From: Vibrio tetraodonis
GTDB lineage: Bacteria; Pseudomonadota; Gammaproteobacteria; Enterobacterales; Vibrionaceae
Assembly (NCBI RefSeq): GCF_003350295.1
Contig: NZ_QLYY01000018.1
Span: forward strand, 310-64,309
DNA: 64,000 bases
Direction: 5' to 3'
In this document: positions 17,063 to 27,042 of the stretch, piece after piece
How the letters are laid out: every line of letters starts with the position of its first letter
How positions within the stretch are numbered: position 1 is the stretch's first letter
Notes under the pieces: generated by a model
Seen by the model: the letters and a program-made list of their open reading frames with translations, nothing else
What the model was told of the DNA's origin: nothing
Databases searched by the model: none
Translations under genes and position numbers: made by a program

Positions 17063-18190
17063 TTATCCCCTGTGTACAGCATCATTTGCCTGTTTCAACA
17101 AATTTTGGCTCTCATACAGAAAATGCTGGGAGTACTCACCAAACCACTCACTGACCTTATCAAAACTAGCAACAAAAGCTTGCTTATCTCGTTTATCAAG
17201 TATCTTAATCGCTTCGCCAAAACAGTGATGAAAGCGCTTAATCATCTGGATATTCTCATCCGATGAGAGAATAATGTCAGCATATAGGTTAGGATCTTGT
17301 CCGAATAAACGCCCTACCATAGCCAATTCAAGCCGATAAATAGGCGAACTGAGCTTAAGAAGCTTATCAATGCTTGGATTCTCTCGGCTCAAATGTAAAC
17401 CATAAGCAAATGAAGTGAAGTGACGTAACGCTTGAATAAATGTCATACCATGATCATGTTCATAGGCTTCCATGTCACACAAACTTGCGCCCCATATAGA
17501 AAACTGTTTCAATAACCATTGGTATTGCTCTTCACCTCGACCATTACAACAAACAATGACTTGCTTGGCTAAACTCGGCACATCAGGTCCGAACATAGGG
17601 TGAAGCCCTACTACCGGTCCATGGTGAATATCTAGCATGGCCTGCAACGGCTTAGCCTTAATCGATGTCAAATCACAAAGAATACAGTTTTTAGGTAAAT
17701 TACCCAGTTTACCGATTACCTCTAGTGTGAGGTTTATAGGTACAGTAACAACCACCAGGCCAGCGTTAGCTAGCGTATCACCGGCTTGCTCCCAGTCATC
17801 ACTGCCAATGACTTCAACTTGATAGCCCGATAAGGTAAACATTTTACCAAACAAGCGCCCTAGCTTGCCTTGACCACCAACTATTATCACAGTCCCCAAC
17901 TCGGGATTCAAACACTTAAAGCCGGCGTCTTTCTCACTTGCATAAGATTCTCGCATGGTACGGCGTAAAATATCTTCAATCAGCTGAGGAGGAACACCAA
18001 TCTTTTCAGCTTCTTCACGGCGTGACGTTAACATGGCCGCTTCACGATCAGGAGCGTAAATGGGTAAACCATGAGTGCTTTTCACCTCACCAACCTGCTC
18101 CACCAAGGATAAACGTTGTGCCAATAAATCAAGAATTTTCTTATCGACAGCATCTATTTGATCGCGCAATGCGTTCAGTTCAACAGCCAT
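17063..18190 (-). CDS. tyrA: Chorismate mutase / prephenate dehydrogenase (T-protein)
   Basis: Bifunctional enzyme making prephenate and then 4-hydroxyphenylpyruvate with NAD+, the tyrosine branch. An AroQ mutase domain (about 1-90, [19 protein letters not shown]) is followed by a Rossmann domain with a GGQGKLG dinucleotide loop near 105 and the dehydrogenase core ([11 protein letters not shown]). The 375 aa match E. coli TyrA (373). It lies 21 bp after aroF on the same strand, forming the conserved aroF-tyrA operon, which from its upstream boxes is under TyrR control. Confidence 0.96.
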   Translation of the reverse strand: MAVELNALRDQIDAVDKKILDLLAQRLSLVEQVGEVKSTHGLPIYAPDREAAMLTSRREEAEKIGVPPQLIEDILRRTMRESYASEKDAGFKCLNPELGTVIIVGGQGKLGRLFGKMFTLSGYQVEVIGSDDWEQAGDTLANAGLVVVTVPINLTLEVIGKLGNLPKNCILCDLTSIKAKPLQAMLDIHHGPVVGLHPMFGPDVPSLAKQVIVCCNGRGEEQYQWLLKQFSIWGASLCDMEAYEHDHGMTFIQALRHFTSFAYGLHLSRENPSIDKLLKLSSPIYRLELAMVGRLFGQDPNLYADIILSSDENIQMIKRFHHCFGEAIKILDKRDKQAFVASFDKVSEWFGEYSQHFLYESQNLLKQANDAVHRG

Positions 18191-18211
18191 GCGTATTCCT
18201 TTTTTAGTCTT

Positions 18212-19285
18212 CTAACCTTTAACTCGTTGCACCAAAAATGGCACCAACTCACTATGTGCTCGACGTAATAATGCCTCAGTGTCATCCCAATTAATACAAG
18301 CATCGGTAATTGAAACACCATATTCCATTTGATCAAATGGGATGTCCGAAGCTTGATTACCTTCGTTGATATGACTTTCAATCATCAAGCCCATAATGGA
18401 CTTGTTACCCTCTCGGATTTGGTGAATCACATCTTCAGCAACCAGTGGCTGGCGACGGAAATCTTTTCGAGAGTTGGCATGACTGCAATCAACCATCAAG
18501 GATGGGGACAATCCTGCTTTTTCCATCTCCTGCTCGCACTCTGTCACCGATACTGAATCATAATTGGTCTGCTTCCCACCACGCAAAATCACATGGCCAT
18601 CCGTGTTACCTTGGGTCGTTAGCAATGCCACTTGCCCTTCACGGCTGATCCCCATGAATCTATGACTCGAAGAGGCCGCTTGCATGGCGTTTATGGCTGT
18701 AGATAGACTGCCGTCTGTACCATTTTTAAATCCGATTGGCATTGATAGACCGCTGGCCATTTCACGGTGAGTTTGAGACTCTGTGGTTCTCGCACCAATT
18801 GCGGCCCAGCTAAAAGTATCAGCAAGGTACTGAGGACTTATAGGATCGAGAGCCTCAGTAGCAAGAGGGATTTCCATCTCAGCCAAATCCACCAATAACC
18901 TTCGGCCAACATGTAATCCTTGCTCTATATCAAATGAGCCGTCAAGTTGAGGATCATTAATCAAGCCTTTCCAGCCCACAGTCGTTCTAGGCTTTTCAAA
19001 ATAAACTCGCATTACGAGGTAAATATGATCATTTAATTGCTCAGAAAGTGCTTTCAAGCGCCTAGCATAATCTTTGGCAGCATCGATATCATGAATTGAA
19101 CATGGCCCACAGACAACCAACAAACGATGATCTTTTTTATGAATAATGTCCGATATTGTCTGACGAGACTGTTGAATAAAATGGCGAGCCTTTTCACTTA
19201 ACGGCAACTTTGCTTTAAGTTCCTCAGGAGTGATAAGCACCTGCTCTTCGGTAATATTTATATTGCTCAATTCACTTTTTTGCAT
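18212..19285 (-). CDS. aroF: 3-deoxy-7-phosphoheptulonate synthase, Tyr-sensitive type
   Basis: First enzyme of the shikimate pathway, joining PEP and erythrose 4-phosphate. Class I DAHP synthase features are present: VVCGPCSIHD, EKPRTTVGWKGLIND, GARTTESQTHREMASG, and DCSHANSRKD. Linkage to tyrA and close likeness to E. coli AroF support the Tyr-inhibited isoenzyme. I start at MQKSELS (357 aa), as in E. coli; the frame opens two codons earlier with a GTG. Three TyrR-type boxes lie upstream. Confidence 0.94.
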   Translation of the reverse strand: MQKSELSNINITEEQVLITPEELKAKLPLSEKARHFIQQSRQTISDIIHKKDHRLLVVCGPCSIHDIDAAKDYARRLKALSEQLNDHIYLVMRVYFEKPRTTVGWKGLINDPQLDGSFDIEQGLHVGRRLLVDLAEMEIPLATEALDPISPQYLADTFSWAAIGARTTESQTHREMASGLSMPIGFKNGTDGSLSTAINAMQAASSSHRFMGISREGQVALLTTQGNTDGHVILRGGKQTNYDSVSVTECEQEMEKAGLSPSLMVDCSHANSRKDFRRQPLVAEDVIHQIREGNKSIMGLMIESHINEGNQASDIPFDQMEYGVSITDACINWDDTEALLRRAHSELVPFLVQRVKG

Positions 19286-19295
19286 AACCACACTT

Positions 19296-19313
19296 TGTAC
19301 ATATAAGTTTACA
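19296..19313. promoter_or_regulatory. TyrR box 1 (aroF proximal)
   Basis: TGTACA-N6-TTTACA matches the TyrR consensus TGTAAA-N6-TTTACA at 11 of 12 fixed positions. It lies 11 bp upstream of the aroF start codon, so binding there would block the start region or a nearby promoter. Regulation by TyrR with tyrosine is inferred. Confidence 0.75.
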
Positions 19314-19380
19314 TCAATTCACCTCAAACCTGCCAAGGCAGGACAAACAAACCTTATCAGTCTTTGTTAAAAATTCAAAG

Positions 19381-19419
19381 TGTAAATCAAAAAAAACATT
19401 ATGTAATAAAATATTTACA
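19381..19419. promoter_or_regulatory. Tandem TyrR boxes 2 and 3 of aroF-tyrA
   Basis: A weak box (TGTAAA-N6-AAAACA, 19381-19398) and a strong box (TGTAAT-N6-TTTACA, 19402-19419) start 21 bp apart, two helical turns. TyrR is known to bind such strong/weak pairs cooperatively as a hexamer when tyrosine is present. The strong box ends only three bases before the nagZ stop codon. Confidence 0.7.
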
Positions 19420-19422
19420 AAC

Positions 19423-20406
19423 TTAGTCAGGGATGAATTTCATCGCCTCTGATGCATTTTTCCACTCTTGACTACGACGAAGTTCGTCAAGTTTAAACGA
19501 TTGCTTCTTTAACAAACCCGTAGCCTTTGGAACCTGACTGATTGGCAAAGTATCTAGCACCTTGACTTGGGCATCACGTTGGTTACAAACAAGTATCATG
19601 TCACAACCTGCTGCTAATGATTTTTGCGCACGCTCTGCAACATTGCCCATGACCGCTGCACCTTCCATGGTCAAATCATCAGAAAAAATAATCCCTTTAA
19701 AGCCTAACTGTTCTCTTAATACTTTCTGCAACCAATATTCTGAACCACTCGCTGGCCTGGGATCATAATGAGGAAAAATAACATGAGCTGGCATCATGGC
19801 ATCAAGCAAATTGTTTTTTATCTGAGCATCAAAAATTGCCATGTCCTGCTCAAAGATTGACTCTCGATTATCGCGGGGTGTTTCAAGGTGAGAATCTTCT
19901 GTTACCCCACCATGGCCTGGAAAATGTTTCCCTGTTGTCGACATTCCCACAGACTTCATTCCGCGCATAAATGCGCTGCTATGGCGAACTATGGTATCAA
20001 TACTTTCACCAAAAGAACGACTTCCTATCGCTTTAGATTGATGACCTTTATCGAGCACCGGGGCAAAACTAAGATCGATATCATGAGCAATCAATTCAGC
20101 GGCCATGAGCCACCCTCCTAGCTCAGCTAACTTTTCACCTTGCGGCTGTTTAGCATACAGCTCTGCTGCTGGAATGTTAGAAAAACCCTGTTTAAAGCGC
20201 TGTACTCTTCCCCCTTCCTGATCGACGCCAATTAAAATAGGCTTCTTAGCGGCGGTTCGAATTGACTTATTTAGTGCCATAAGCTGTTCATTATCATAGT
20301 AATTTCGAGAAAAGAGTATGACTCCTCCAACTGTCGGATGCTGAAGGATTTCTCTATCTTCCGCCGTCAATTCACACCCTTTCACATCAAGCCATAAAGG
20401 TCCCAT
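19423..20406 (-). CDS. nagZ: Beta-N-acetylhexosaminidase NagZ
   Basis: Cytoplasmic GH3 enzyme removing GlcNAc from anhydro-muropeptides during cell-wall recycling; its product affects AmpR-type beta-lactamase induction in other bacteria. GH3 motifs include [28 protein letters not shown] (with the catalytic His/Asp loop) and [10 protein letters not shown] start at MGPLWLDV (327 aa), where homologues begin and where AGGA has good spacing; an ATG five codons earlier is also in frame. It is divergent from anmK-murQ, so the recycling genes are clustered. Confidence 0.95.
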   Translation of the reverse strand: MGPLWLDVKGCELTAEDREILQHPTVGGVILFSRNYYDNEQLMALNKSIRTAAKKPILIGVDQEGGRVQRFKQGFSNIPAAELYAKQPQGEKLAELGGWLMAAELIAHDIDLSFAPVLDKGHQSKAIGSRSFGESIDTIVRHSSAFMRGMKSVGMSTTGKHFPGHGGVTEDSHLETPRDNRESIFEQDMAIFDAQIKNNLLDAMMPAHVIFPHYDPRPASGSEYWLQKVLREQLGFKGIIFSDDLTMEGAAVMGNVAERAQKSLAAGCDMILVCNQRDAQVKVLDTLPISQVPKATGLLKKQSFKLDELRRSQEWKNASEAMKFIPD

Positions 20407-20672
20407 ACCATTCTTCCTCATTATTTAAATAACTAGCAAAGTATTATCGTTGCAAAGAGACAAAGATAATAACAAGATCTCGACAGTATCGGCAGAGCAT
20501 TTTCTTCTATGCCTCACTTGCCAATACCAGATTTGATTGAATAAACACGCAACACTCTAACTCATAGATAATAAGCCTATATAGCTCATCAAATAACACC
20601 TTATCTATCGCTTTTTCCTTCTGTATCATCGCATACTATGTACTAGGAACGTTCTAGAGAAGACAGGGGTCT

Positions 20673-21782
20673 ATGAAGAAAGAGCAATACATTGGCATTA
20701 TGTCAGGTACCAGCCTAGACGGCATCGATGTGGTATTAACGGAAATATGTGATGACAAGGTGGTATTGATTGAGGCTAAAAGCTTTGAATATCCGGATGT
20801 AATCAAGCAACAAGTCTTAAGTGTATCCCTTGGCCAGAGTACAGATCTAACCAAACTCGGTAAACTAGATAATCAACTAGGTCACCTCTATGCTGAGTCC
20901 GTACTGGCGCTCCTAAAAGAAACGGAAGTGGATAAAGAAAGAGTTACTGCCATTGGTAATCATGGTCAAACGGTTTTTCACCAGCCTACAGGGAAAACGC
21001 CATTTACCATACAGCTGGGTGATGCCAATATCATTGCTGCGAGAACAGGAATTACTACCATAGCAGACTTTAGACGCAAAGATATCGCACTGGGAGGTCA
21101 AGGCGCGCCATTGGTCCCAGCCTTTCATGACGCTCTATTTCGCTCACAAGAATTCACCACTGTGGTGCTGAATATCGGCGGCATTGCCAACATTTCTGTA
21201 CTGAGCCCAGAGCAACCTGTGCTCGGTTATGATACGGGCCCCGGTAATCTACTAATGGATGCTTGGTGTGTGAAACATAAAGATTTGCCTTATGACAAGG
21301 ATGCTATTTTTGCCTTGCAAGGGAGTGTACACACTCCGTTATTAGATGAGCTGCTAGCCGAACCTTATCTGACAAAACCATCTCCCAAGAGTACCGGGCG
21401 TGAGCTGTTTAATCTGACATGGCTAGGCAAGATATTAGAAAAATACTCATGCTCAGCTGAAGATGTACAAAGAACTTTATGCGAATATACAGCTCAAACC
21501 ATTTGCAATGAAGTTAAAAAATACGATAACAATAGTCGGCAAAGGCTCCTAATCTGCGGCGGTGGAGCTAAGAACCCTTTATTAATGGAGCGATTGAAGG
21601 CGCTGTTACCGCTCTGGTCGGTTGAGTCAACAGAATCAGAGGGAATCGATAGTCAAAATATTGAAGCGATGGCGTTTGCTTGGCTTGCCTATCGCCGCAT
21701 GCACAACCTACCAAGCAACATACCACAAGTCACGGGAGCAAGTCGCTTGGCTTCTCTTGGTGTCGTATATTTTGCCGATTAG
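20673..21782 (+). CDS. anmK: Anhydro-N-acetylmuramic acid kinase
   Basis: Phosphorylates and opens 1,6-anhydro-MurNAc to MurNAc-6-phosphate in peptidoglycan recycling. Family motifs are the N-terminal IGIMSGTSLDGID, GNHGQTVFHQP, DFRRKDIALGGQGAPLVPAFH (split around the catalytic Asp) and YDTGPGN. The 369 aa match E. coli AnmK. AGGGG lies just before the ATG. It is 24 bp upstream of murQ, the next step of the pathway, in an evident operon. Confidence 0.97.
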   Translation: MKKEQYIGIMSGTSLDGIDVVLTEICDDKVVLIEAKSFEYPDVIKQQVLSVSLGQSTDLTKLGKLDNQLGHLYAESVLALLKETEVDKERVTAIGNHGQTVFHQPTGKTPFTIQLGDANIIAARTGITTIADFRRKDIALGGQGAPLVPAFHDALFRSQEFTTVVLNIGGIANISVLSPEQPVLGYDTGPGNLLMDAWCVKHKDLPYDKDAIFALQGSVHTPLLDELLAEPYLTKPSPKSTGRELFNLTWLGKILEKYSCSAEDVQRTLCEYTAQTICNEVKKYDNNSRQRLLICGGGAKNPLLMERLKALLPLWSVESTESEGIDSQNIEAMAFAWLAYRRMHNLPSNIPQVTGASRLASLGVVYFAD

Positions 21783-21791
21783 ACCGAGTGA

Positions 21792-22736
<945 letters not shown>

Positions 22737-22746
22737 CATAAATAAT

Positions 22747-22769
22747 GCGCCTAACTTTAAATTAGGCGC
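22747..22769. terminator. Hairpin between murQ and the convergent lipoprotein gene
   Basis: GCGCCTAA (22747-22754) pairs with TTAGGCGC (22762-22769) over a 7 nt loop, 11 bp after murQ. It lacks a long T run, so terminator strength is uncertain; it could serve both convergent genes. Confidence 0.5.
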
Positions 22770-22810
22770 TTGGTAATATTGGCGATGGAACAGGTTCAAT
22801 GTTAAATGAG

Positions 22811-23152
22811 TTAATTGGAATACTCATTCCAGCCACGCTGCCATTCCATGCGAAACTTTTGAGCATCATCACTTCCCTCACAGACACCATCATAGTGCTG
22901 ACCTGTAAGCCCTATTTGGTAGGCATGGTTAGGATTGCAAAACTCTTCTAATCCAACCATATAACCTTGTTCATAATCACTATGCTTGGTACTTCCTAGT
23001 TTAGAAAGCTGGTTTATGGAACGCTGATTATTACCTCGAATACCATCTTGATAACCTATCGTGTACCAATCACCTTGTTGGACAAGCAGCTCTGTCGTAG
23101 CCGCACACGCGAATAACGTAGTTAGCATAGTGAGAAGGGTCAGTTTTTTCAC
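22811..23152 (-). CDS. DUF2799-type small lipoprotein
   Basis: Small predicted lipoprotein of 113 aa. The start is a GTG (KKLTLLTML follows) with AAGGA six bases upstream; the frame extends eight codons further to a TTG with no support. The signal peptide ends in LFAC, a lipobox with Cys near 16. The mature part has DWYTIGYQDGIRG and YEQGYMVGLEEFC, resembling DUF2799 proteins such as E. coli YfiL-like products. Function is unknown. It is convergent with murQ and divergent from cstA. Confidence 0.8.
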   Translation of the reverse strand: MKKLTLLTMLTTLFACAATTELLVQQGDWYTIGYQDGIRGNNQRSINQLSKLGSTKHSDYEQGYMVGLEEFCNPNHAYQIGLTGQHYDGVCEGSDDAQKFRMEWQRGWNEYSN

Positions 23153-23372
23153 GATTTTTCCTTGTTTGTCTCTCAAGTATCTAACGGATGCAGAGAGATA
23201 ATGTCAATTGCCGCCGTTTGCGTCAACACCCGCTATTAATCAACTTTCTAAATCCTAAACAAAGTAATAAAAACGGATTTATTGAGAACAATAACCGAGC
23301 TAACAGAACCTACTGGCATAGATATGTATTATGTCAACTCAATAACTCACTTATCACTGTGGAGCAAGTGTC

Positions 23373-24851
23373 ATGATTTGGTTTTTAAGCTGTGTTGCAG
23401 CGCTCATTGGAGGCTACTTCCTCTATGGAGCATTTATCGAAAAAATTTTCCGTATAAACGTAGAACGTCAAACTCCAGCACACAGTCAATCTGATGGCGT
23501 TGATTATGTGCCCATGTCAACTAAAAAGGTTTATCTAGTTCAGTTACTCAATATAGCAGGCGTAGGCCCTATTTTTGGTCCTATAATGGGCGCCTTGTAT
23601 GGTCCGGCGGCTATGCTGTGGATAGTGATTGGCTGTATTTTTGCGGGCGCTGTACACGATTATTTCTCTGGTATGTTGTCGGTACGTAACGGCGGGGCAT
23701 CTATTCCGACAATTACTGGTAAATACCTGGGCAAAAGCGCCAAACACTTTATGAATATTTTTGCGATTGTCTTGCTGCTACTGGTTGGTGTTGTATTCGT
23801 TTCAGCCCCTGCTGGTATGATCACCAACCTTATCAATGACCAAACTAACCTATCGGTTAGCATGACAACAACTGTGATCGCTATCTTTATTTATTATATT
23901 GTCGCTACCCTCGTCCCTGTAGATAAAATAATCGGTCGGTTTTACCCATTGTTCGGTGCCTTACTCCTTTTCATGTCTATCGGTTTAATCAGTGCAGTTA
24001 CACTATCAAGTGAACACACGCTAATGGGGAGCTTTCATGTCAAAGACATGTTTACCAATCTAAATCCAAACGATATGCCTCTATGGCCAGCATTATTTAT
24101 TACTATTGCTTGTGGTGCTATATCAGGCTTCCATGCGACTCAATCGCCACTCATGGCTCGCTGCATGGAGAATGAGCGCAATGGACGATTTGTCTTTTAT
24201 GGTGCAATGATTGGTGAAGGAGTCATTGCCCTTATTTGGTGCGCACTTGCTCTGTCCTTCTTCGACAATTTAGAGGCTCTATCACAAGCGGTAAGTGCCG
24301 GAGGACCTGGAAAAGTCGTCTACAGTGCGTCTTTTGGCTTACTAGGAGTACTTGGTGGCGTCATGGCTTTTCTGGGAGTGGTCATTTTGCCGATTACCTC
24401 AGGGGATACCGCCTTTCGTTCAAGTCGTCTGATATTAGCTGAATACTTCAGCATGGAACAGAAAACACTCAGTAATCGCCTAGTAATAGCCGTCCCACTC
24501 TTTATTATCGGTGGCATACTGACCCAAGTCGATTTTGGGGTCATTTGGAGATATTTTGGGTTCGCAAATCAAACCACAGCAGTGATGATGCTATGGACAG
24601 CTTCAGCTTACTTAGTTCGTCAAAATAAACTCCATTGGGTAACCACTATTCCCGCGATCTTTATGACAACGGTTGTGACCAGTTTTATTCTCAATAGCAG
24701 CACTCTTGGATTGGGGCTTGCAATAGACATATCAACCGCCGTTGGTCTCATCTGTTCAGTTATGACTACTCTTTATATCACCAAGCTTCCGAGAAAGGCT
24801 CAACCAGATGACGGTGAAGAAAGCGATACTGAAACCGAAAGGCTAGCATAA
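23373..24851 (+). CDS. cstA: CstA-family carbon starvation protein / pyruvate transporter
   Basis: Polytopic inner-membrane transporter of the CstA family, whose E. coli members (CstA, BtsT) take up pyruvate or peptides in carbon starvation. It shows about 13-15 hydrophobic helices and the family stretch IAGVGPIFGPIMGALYGPAA, then GAVHDYFSGMLSVRNGG and ISGFHATQSPLMARC. At 492 aa it is clearly shorter than E. coli CstA (about 700) and matches the shorter Vibrio form. The acidic C-terminal tail is cytoplasmic. GGAG is eight bases before the ATG. The substrate is not determined by sequence. Confidence 0.88.
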   Translation: MIWFLSCVAALIGGYFLYGAFIEKIFRINVERQTPAHSQSDGVDYVPMSTKKVYLVQLLNIAGVGPIFGPIMGALYGPAAMLWIVIGCIFAGAVHDYFSGMLSVRNGGASIPTITGKYLGKSAKHFMNIFAIVLLLLVGVVFVSAPAGMITNLINDQTNLSVSMTTTVIAIFIYYIVATLVPVDKIIGRFYPLFGALLLFMSIGLISAVTLSSEHTLMGSFHVKDMFTNLNPNDMPLWPALFITIACGAISGFHATQSPLMARCMENERNGRFVFYGAMIGEGVIALIWCALALSFFDNLEALSQAVSAGGPGKVVYSASFGLLGVLGGVMAFLGVVILPITSGDTAFRSSRLILAEYFSMEQKTLSNRLVIAVPLFIIGGILTQVDFGVIWRYFGFANQTTAVMMLWTASAYLVRQNKLHWVTTIPAIFMTTVVTSFILNSSTLGLGLAIDISTAVGLICSVMTTLYITKLPRKAQPDDGEESDTETERLA

Positions 24852-24858
24852 TCGATAA

Positions 24859-24879
24859 AAAGGCTCCCTAGGAGCCTTT
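24859..24879. terminator. cstA/ispH hairpin
   Basis: AAAGGCTCC and GGAGCCTTT enclose a 3 nt loop right after cstA and 50 bp after the end of convergent ispH. A and T runs on both sides suit a bidirectional terminator. Confidence 0.7.
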
Positions 24880-24931
24880 AAACGTGTAAACAATATTCAT
24901 GGGAAAAAGCACTGAAGAGCGGCAAGCTAGA

Positions 24932-25897
24932 CTAATCAACTTGCTTAATTTGTAGCTCTCTCGGTACTTCGAAGAACATATTTTCTTCTCTACCTTGTAC
25001 TTCTTCTACCGTCCGGGTTCCAATCAAGTCTTGAATTCGTTCGAGAATCTTGTTCACAAGCTCTTCTGGTGCAGAGGCTCCAGCGGTAACACCGACTTTT
25101 ACTTTCCCTTCTAACCATTCAGGCTCAATATCTTCAGGACAATCAGTCAAATAGCCAGGTGTTCCCAACTTTTCAGCCAATTCCTTTAAGCGAGTGGAGT
25201 TAGATGAGTTTTTCGACCCCACTACAATCACAACATCAACATCGACTGCCATATCTCGCACAGCATCTTGGCGATTTTGTGTCGCGTAGCAAATATCATC
25301 TTTACGCGGACCTTGGATATGTGGAAAAACACGACGAAGCTCTTCAATCACATCCGCAGTTTCATCAACAGACAAGGTTGTTTGGCTCACATAGTGAAGG
25401 TGAGTAGGGTCTTTAACTTTGTCGACAAGCCCAACAACATCTGCTGGCGTTTCAACCAAATACATACCACCCTGATCGCTTGCGTATTGCCCCATGGTTC
25501 CCTCGACTTCAGGATGTCCGGCATGGCCAATCAATACAACTTCCATATGTTTACGGCTTGCGCGTGCAACCTCCATGTGGACCTTGGTTACCAGTGGGCA
25601 AGTTGCATCAAAAACCGTTAAATCTCTCTCTTTAGCTTCCTTTCGAACTGCTTGCGAAACACCGTGAGCAGAAAATATCACAATATTATCATCTGGAACT
25701 TCACGCAACTCTTCAACAAAGACAGCACCTCTTTGCTTCAGTCCCTCCACAACAAATCGGTTGTGAACAACTTCATGGCGCACGTAAATGGGAGGCTGAT
25801 AGATCTCCAACGCACGCTCAACAATACTGATGGCACGATCGACACCTGCACAAAACCCTCGAGGGTTAGCTAAAAGAATTTTCATTTCATCGCTCAT
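24932..25897 (-). CDS. ispH: 4-hydroxy-3-methylbut-2-enyl diphosphate reductase IspH
   Basis: Last enzyme of the MEP isoprenoid pathway, an iron-sulfur protein producing IPP and DMAPP. The three cluster cysteines are in [19 protein letters not shown] and LTDCPEDIE. Other motifs are [24 protein letters not shown] and SSNSTRL. The 321-residue frame starts [10 protein letters not shown]. coli begins at the second Met, so the start may be 12 bases later (25885). It lies just downstream of fkpB at the end of ribF-ileS-lspA-fkpB-ispH. Confidence 0.97.
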   Translation of the reverse strand: MSDEMKILLANPRGFCAGVDRAISIVERALEIYQPPIYVRHEVVHNRFVVEGLKQRGAVFVEELREVPDDNIVIFSAHGVSQAVRKEAKERDLTVFDATCPLVTKVHMEVARASRKHMEVVLIGHAGHPEVEGTMGQYASDQGGMYLVETPADVVGLVDKVKDPTHLHYVSQTTLSVDETADVIEELRRVFPHIQGPRKDDICYATQNRQDAVRDMAVDVDVVIVVGSKNSSNSTRLKELAEKLGTPGYLTDCPEDIEPEWLEGKVKVGVTAGASAPEELVNKILERIQDLIGTRTVEEVQGREENMFFEVPRELQIKQVD

Positions 25898-25923
25898 AAT
25901 GAGTCTATTGTTACTTCAGTTCA

Positions 25924-26355
25924 TTATTCTACTGACAAAATCTCAACTTCAAAAGTCACATCTTGACCAGCTAGAGGGTGATTAAAGTCTACCGTTACTG
26001 AATCACCTGCGATTTCAGTAATGATTCCAGGAATTTCCACGCCATCTGGACCGGAAAATGCCATAACTGTTCCAATTTCCACTTCTGCATCACCGACAAA
26101 CTTAGCTCGGTCCATATAGTGGACATTATCAGGGTTTGGAGCGCCGAATGCATCTTTAGCTTGCAGCTCAACGGTCTTCTGATCCCCAACCTTCAAACCC
26201 AGCAAACATTGTTCAAAGTTTTCACTAAGACTCCCATCACCCATAACGAACTTAGCTGGTTTGCCCATGTTATAGGTACTATCGGCGACAGAACCATCTT
26301 GAAGTTTGATCGTAAAATGCAGAGTCACTGCAGATTGTTGGACAATCGTCGTCAC
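25924..26355 (-). CDS. fkpB: FKBP-type peptidyl-prolyl isomerase FkpB (SlpA)
   Basis: SlyD-like cytoplasmic prolyl isomerase and chaperone. The 143 aa contain the FKBP core interrupted by an IF domain (about 70-125), with GKPAKFVMGDGSL, LLGLKVGDQKTVEL and FNHPLAGQDVTFEVEI typical of SlyD/FkpB. There is no His-rich metal tail as in SlyD. The start is GTG with AGGA upstream. Its place between lspA and ispH is the same as in E. coli. Confidence 0.95.
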   Translation of the reverse strand: MTTIVQQSAVTLHFTIKLQDGSVADSTYNMGKPAKFVMGDGSLSENFEQCLLGLKVGDQKTVELQAKDAFGAPNPDNVHYMDRAKFVGDAEVEIGTVMAFSGPDGVEIPGIITEIAGDSVTVDFNHPLAGQDVTFEVEILSVE

Positions 26356-26449
26356 AATATTATTTCCTTGATACTATTTAGAGTTCTCAATTTATAGAGA
26401 GCTCAAGCATAAACGCATTACCTATTTACCAGAAGTAATAAGCTTAAAT

Positions 26450-26962
26450 TTAACCCGTCTCTTGGCCTTTCTTGTTACGGAGGCCATCCAGAATAATCAT
26501 CACTGCGCCAATACAAATTGCACTATCGGCAAGGTTGAACGCAGGCCAATGATAACTTCCCCAGAAGAAGTCCAGGTAGTCAATCACAAAACCATGTACA
26601 ACGCGATCAAATACATTGCCAACTGCTCCGCCAATAATTAGAGCGTAAGCAATGTTGTTCCATTTCTCTTTAGCCGAAAGTTTTCTCATCCAGTAAGTTA
26701 GTAGACCCGTAACCCCGAAGGCAATACCAGTAAATAACCAGCGTTGCCAGCCTGCTTGATCACTTAAAAAGCTAAATGCAGCTCCATAGTTATGAACGTA
26801 GAGTAAATTAAAAAAAGGTAACACCTCGATGCGATTAGCCCAACCATATCCCATGGTATCCATGACTAAAAGTTTAATACCTATGTCCATCAGAAAAATA
26901 ACCATGGCGACCCACAGCCAGCGCACCCCTGAATTCTTAAGAGTTAATGCTTGTTCGTTCAT
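26450..26962 (-). CDS. lspA: Lipoprotein signal peptidase (signal peptidase II)
   Basis: Inner-membrane aspartyl protease that removes signal peptides from diacylglyceryl-prolipoproteins after Lgt. Four TM helices are visible; the catalytic Asp motifs are [11 protein letters not shown] and FNLADSAI. I start at MNEQALT (170 aa, AGGA six bases upstream), the family length; the longer frame opens at an upstream TTG. It follows ileS by 80 bp in the conserved operon. Client lipoproteins in this window include BamD and NlpI. Confidence 0.96.
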   Translation of the reverse strand: MNEQALTLKNSGVRWLWVAMVIFLMDIGIKLLVMDTMGYGWANRIEVLPFFNLLYVHNYGAAFSFLSDQAGWQRWLFTGIAFGVTGLLTYWMRKLSAKEKWNNIAYALIIGGAVGNVFDRVVHGFVIDYLDFFWGSYHWPAFNLADSAICIGAVMIILDGLRNKKGQETG

Positions 26963-27042
26963 ACCATTCCTAAAACTAGCCCCAGTAAAGACTGGGGCTA
27001 TCAACTGACTAAAAAGTTCCGAATGAAGGTAACATTCGCTTG

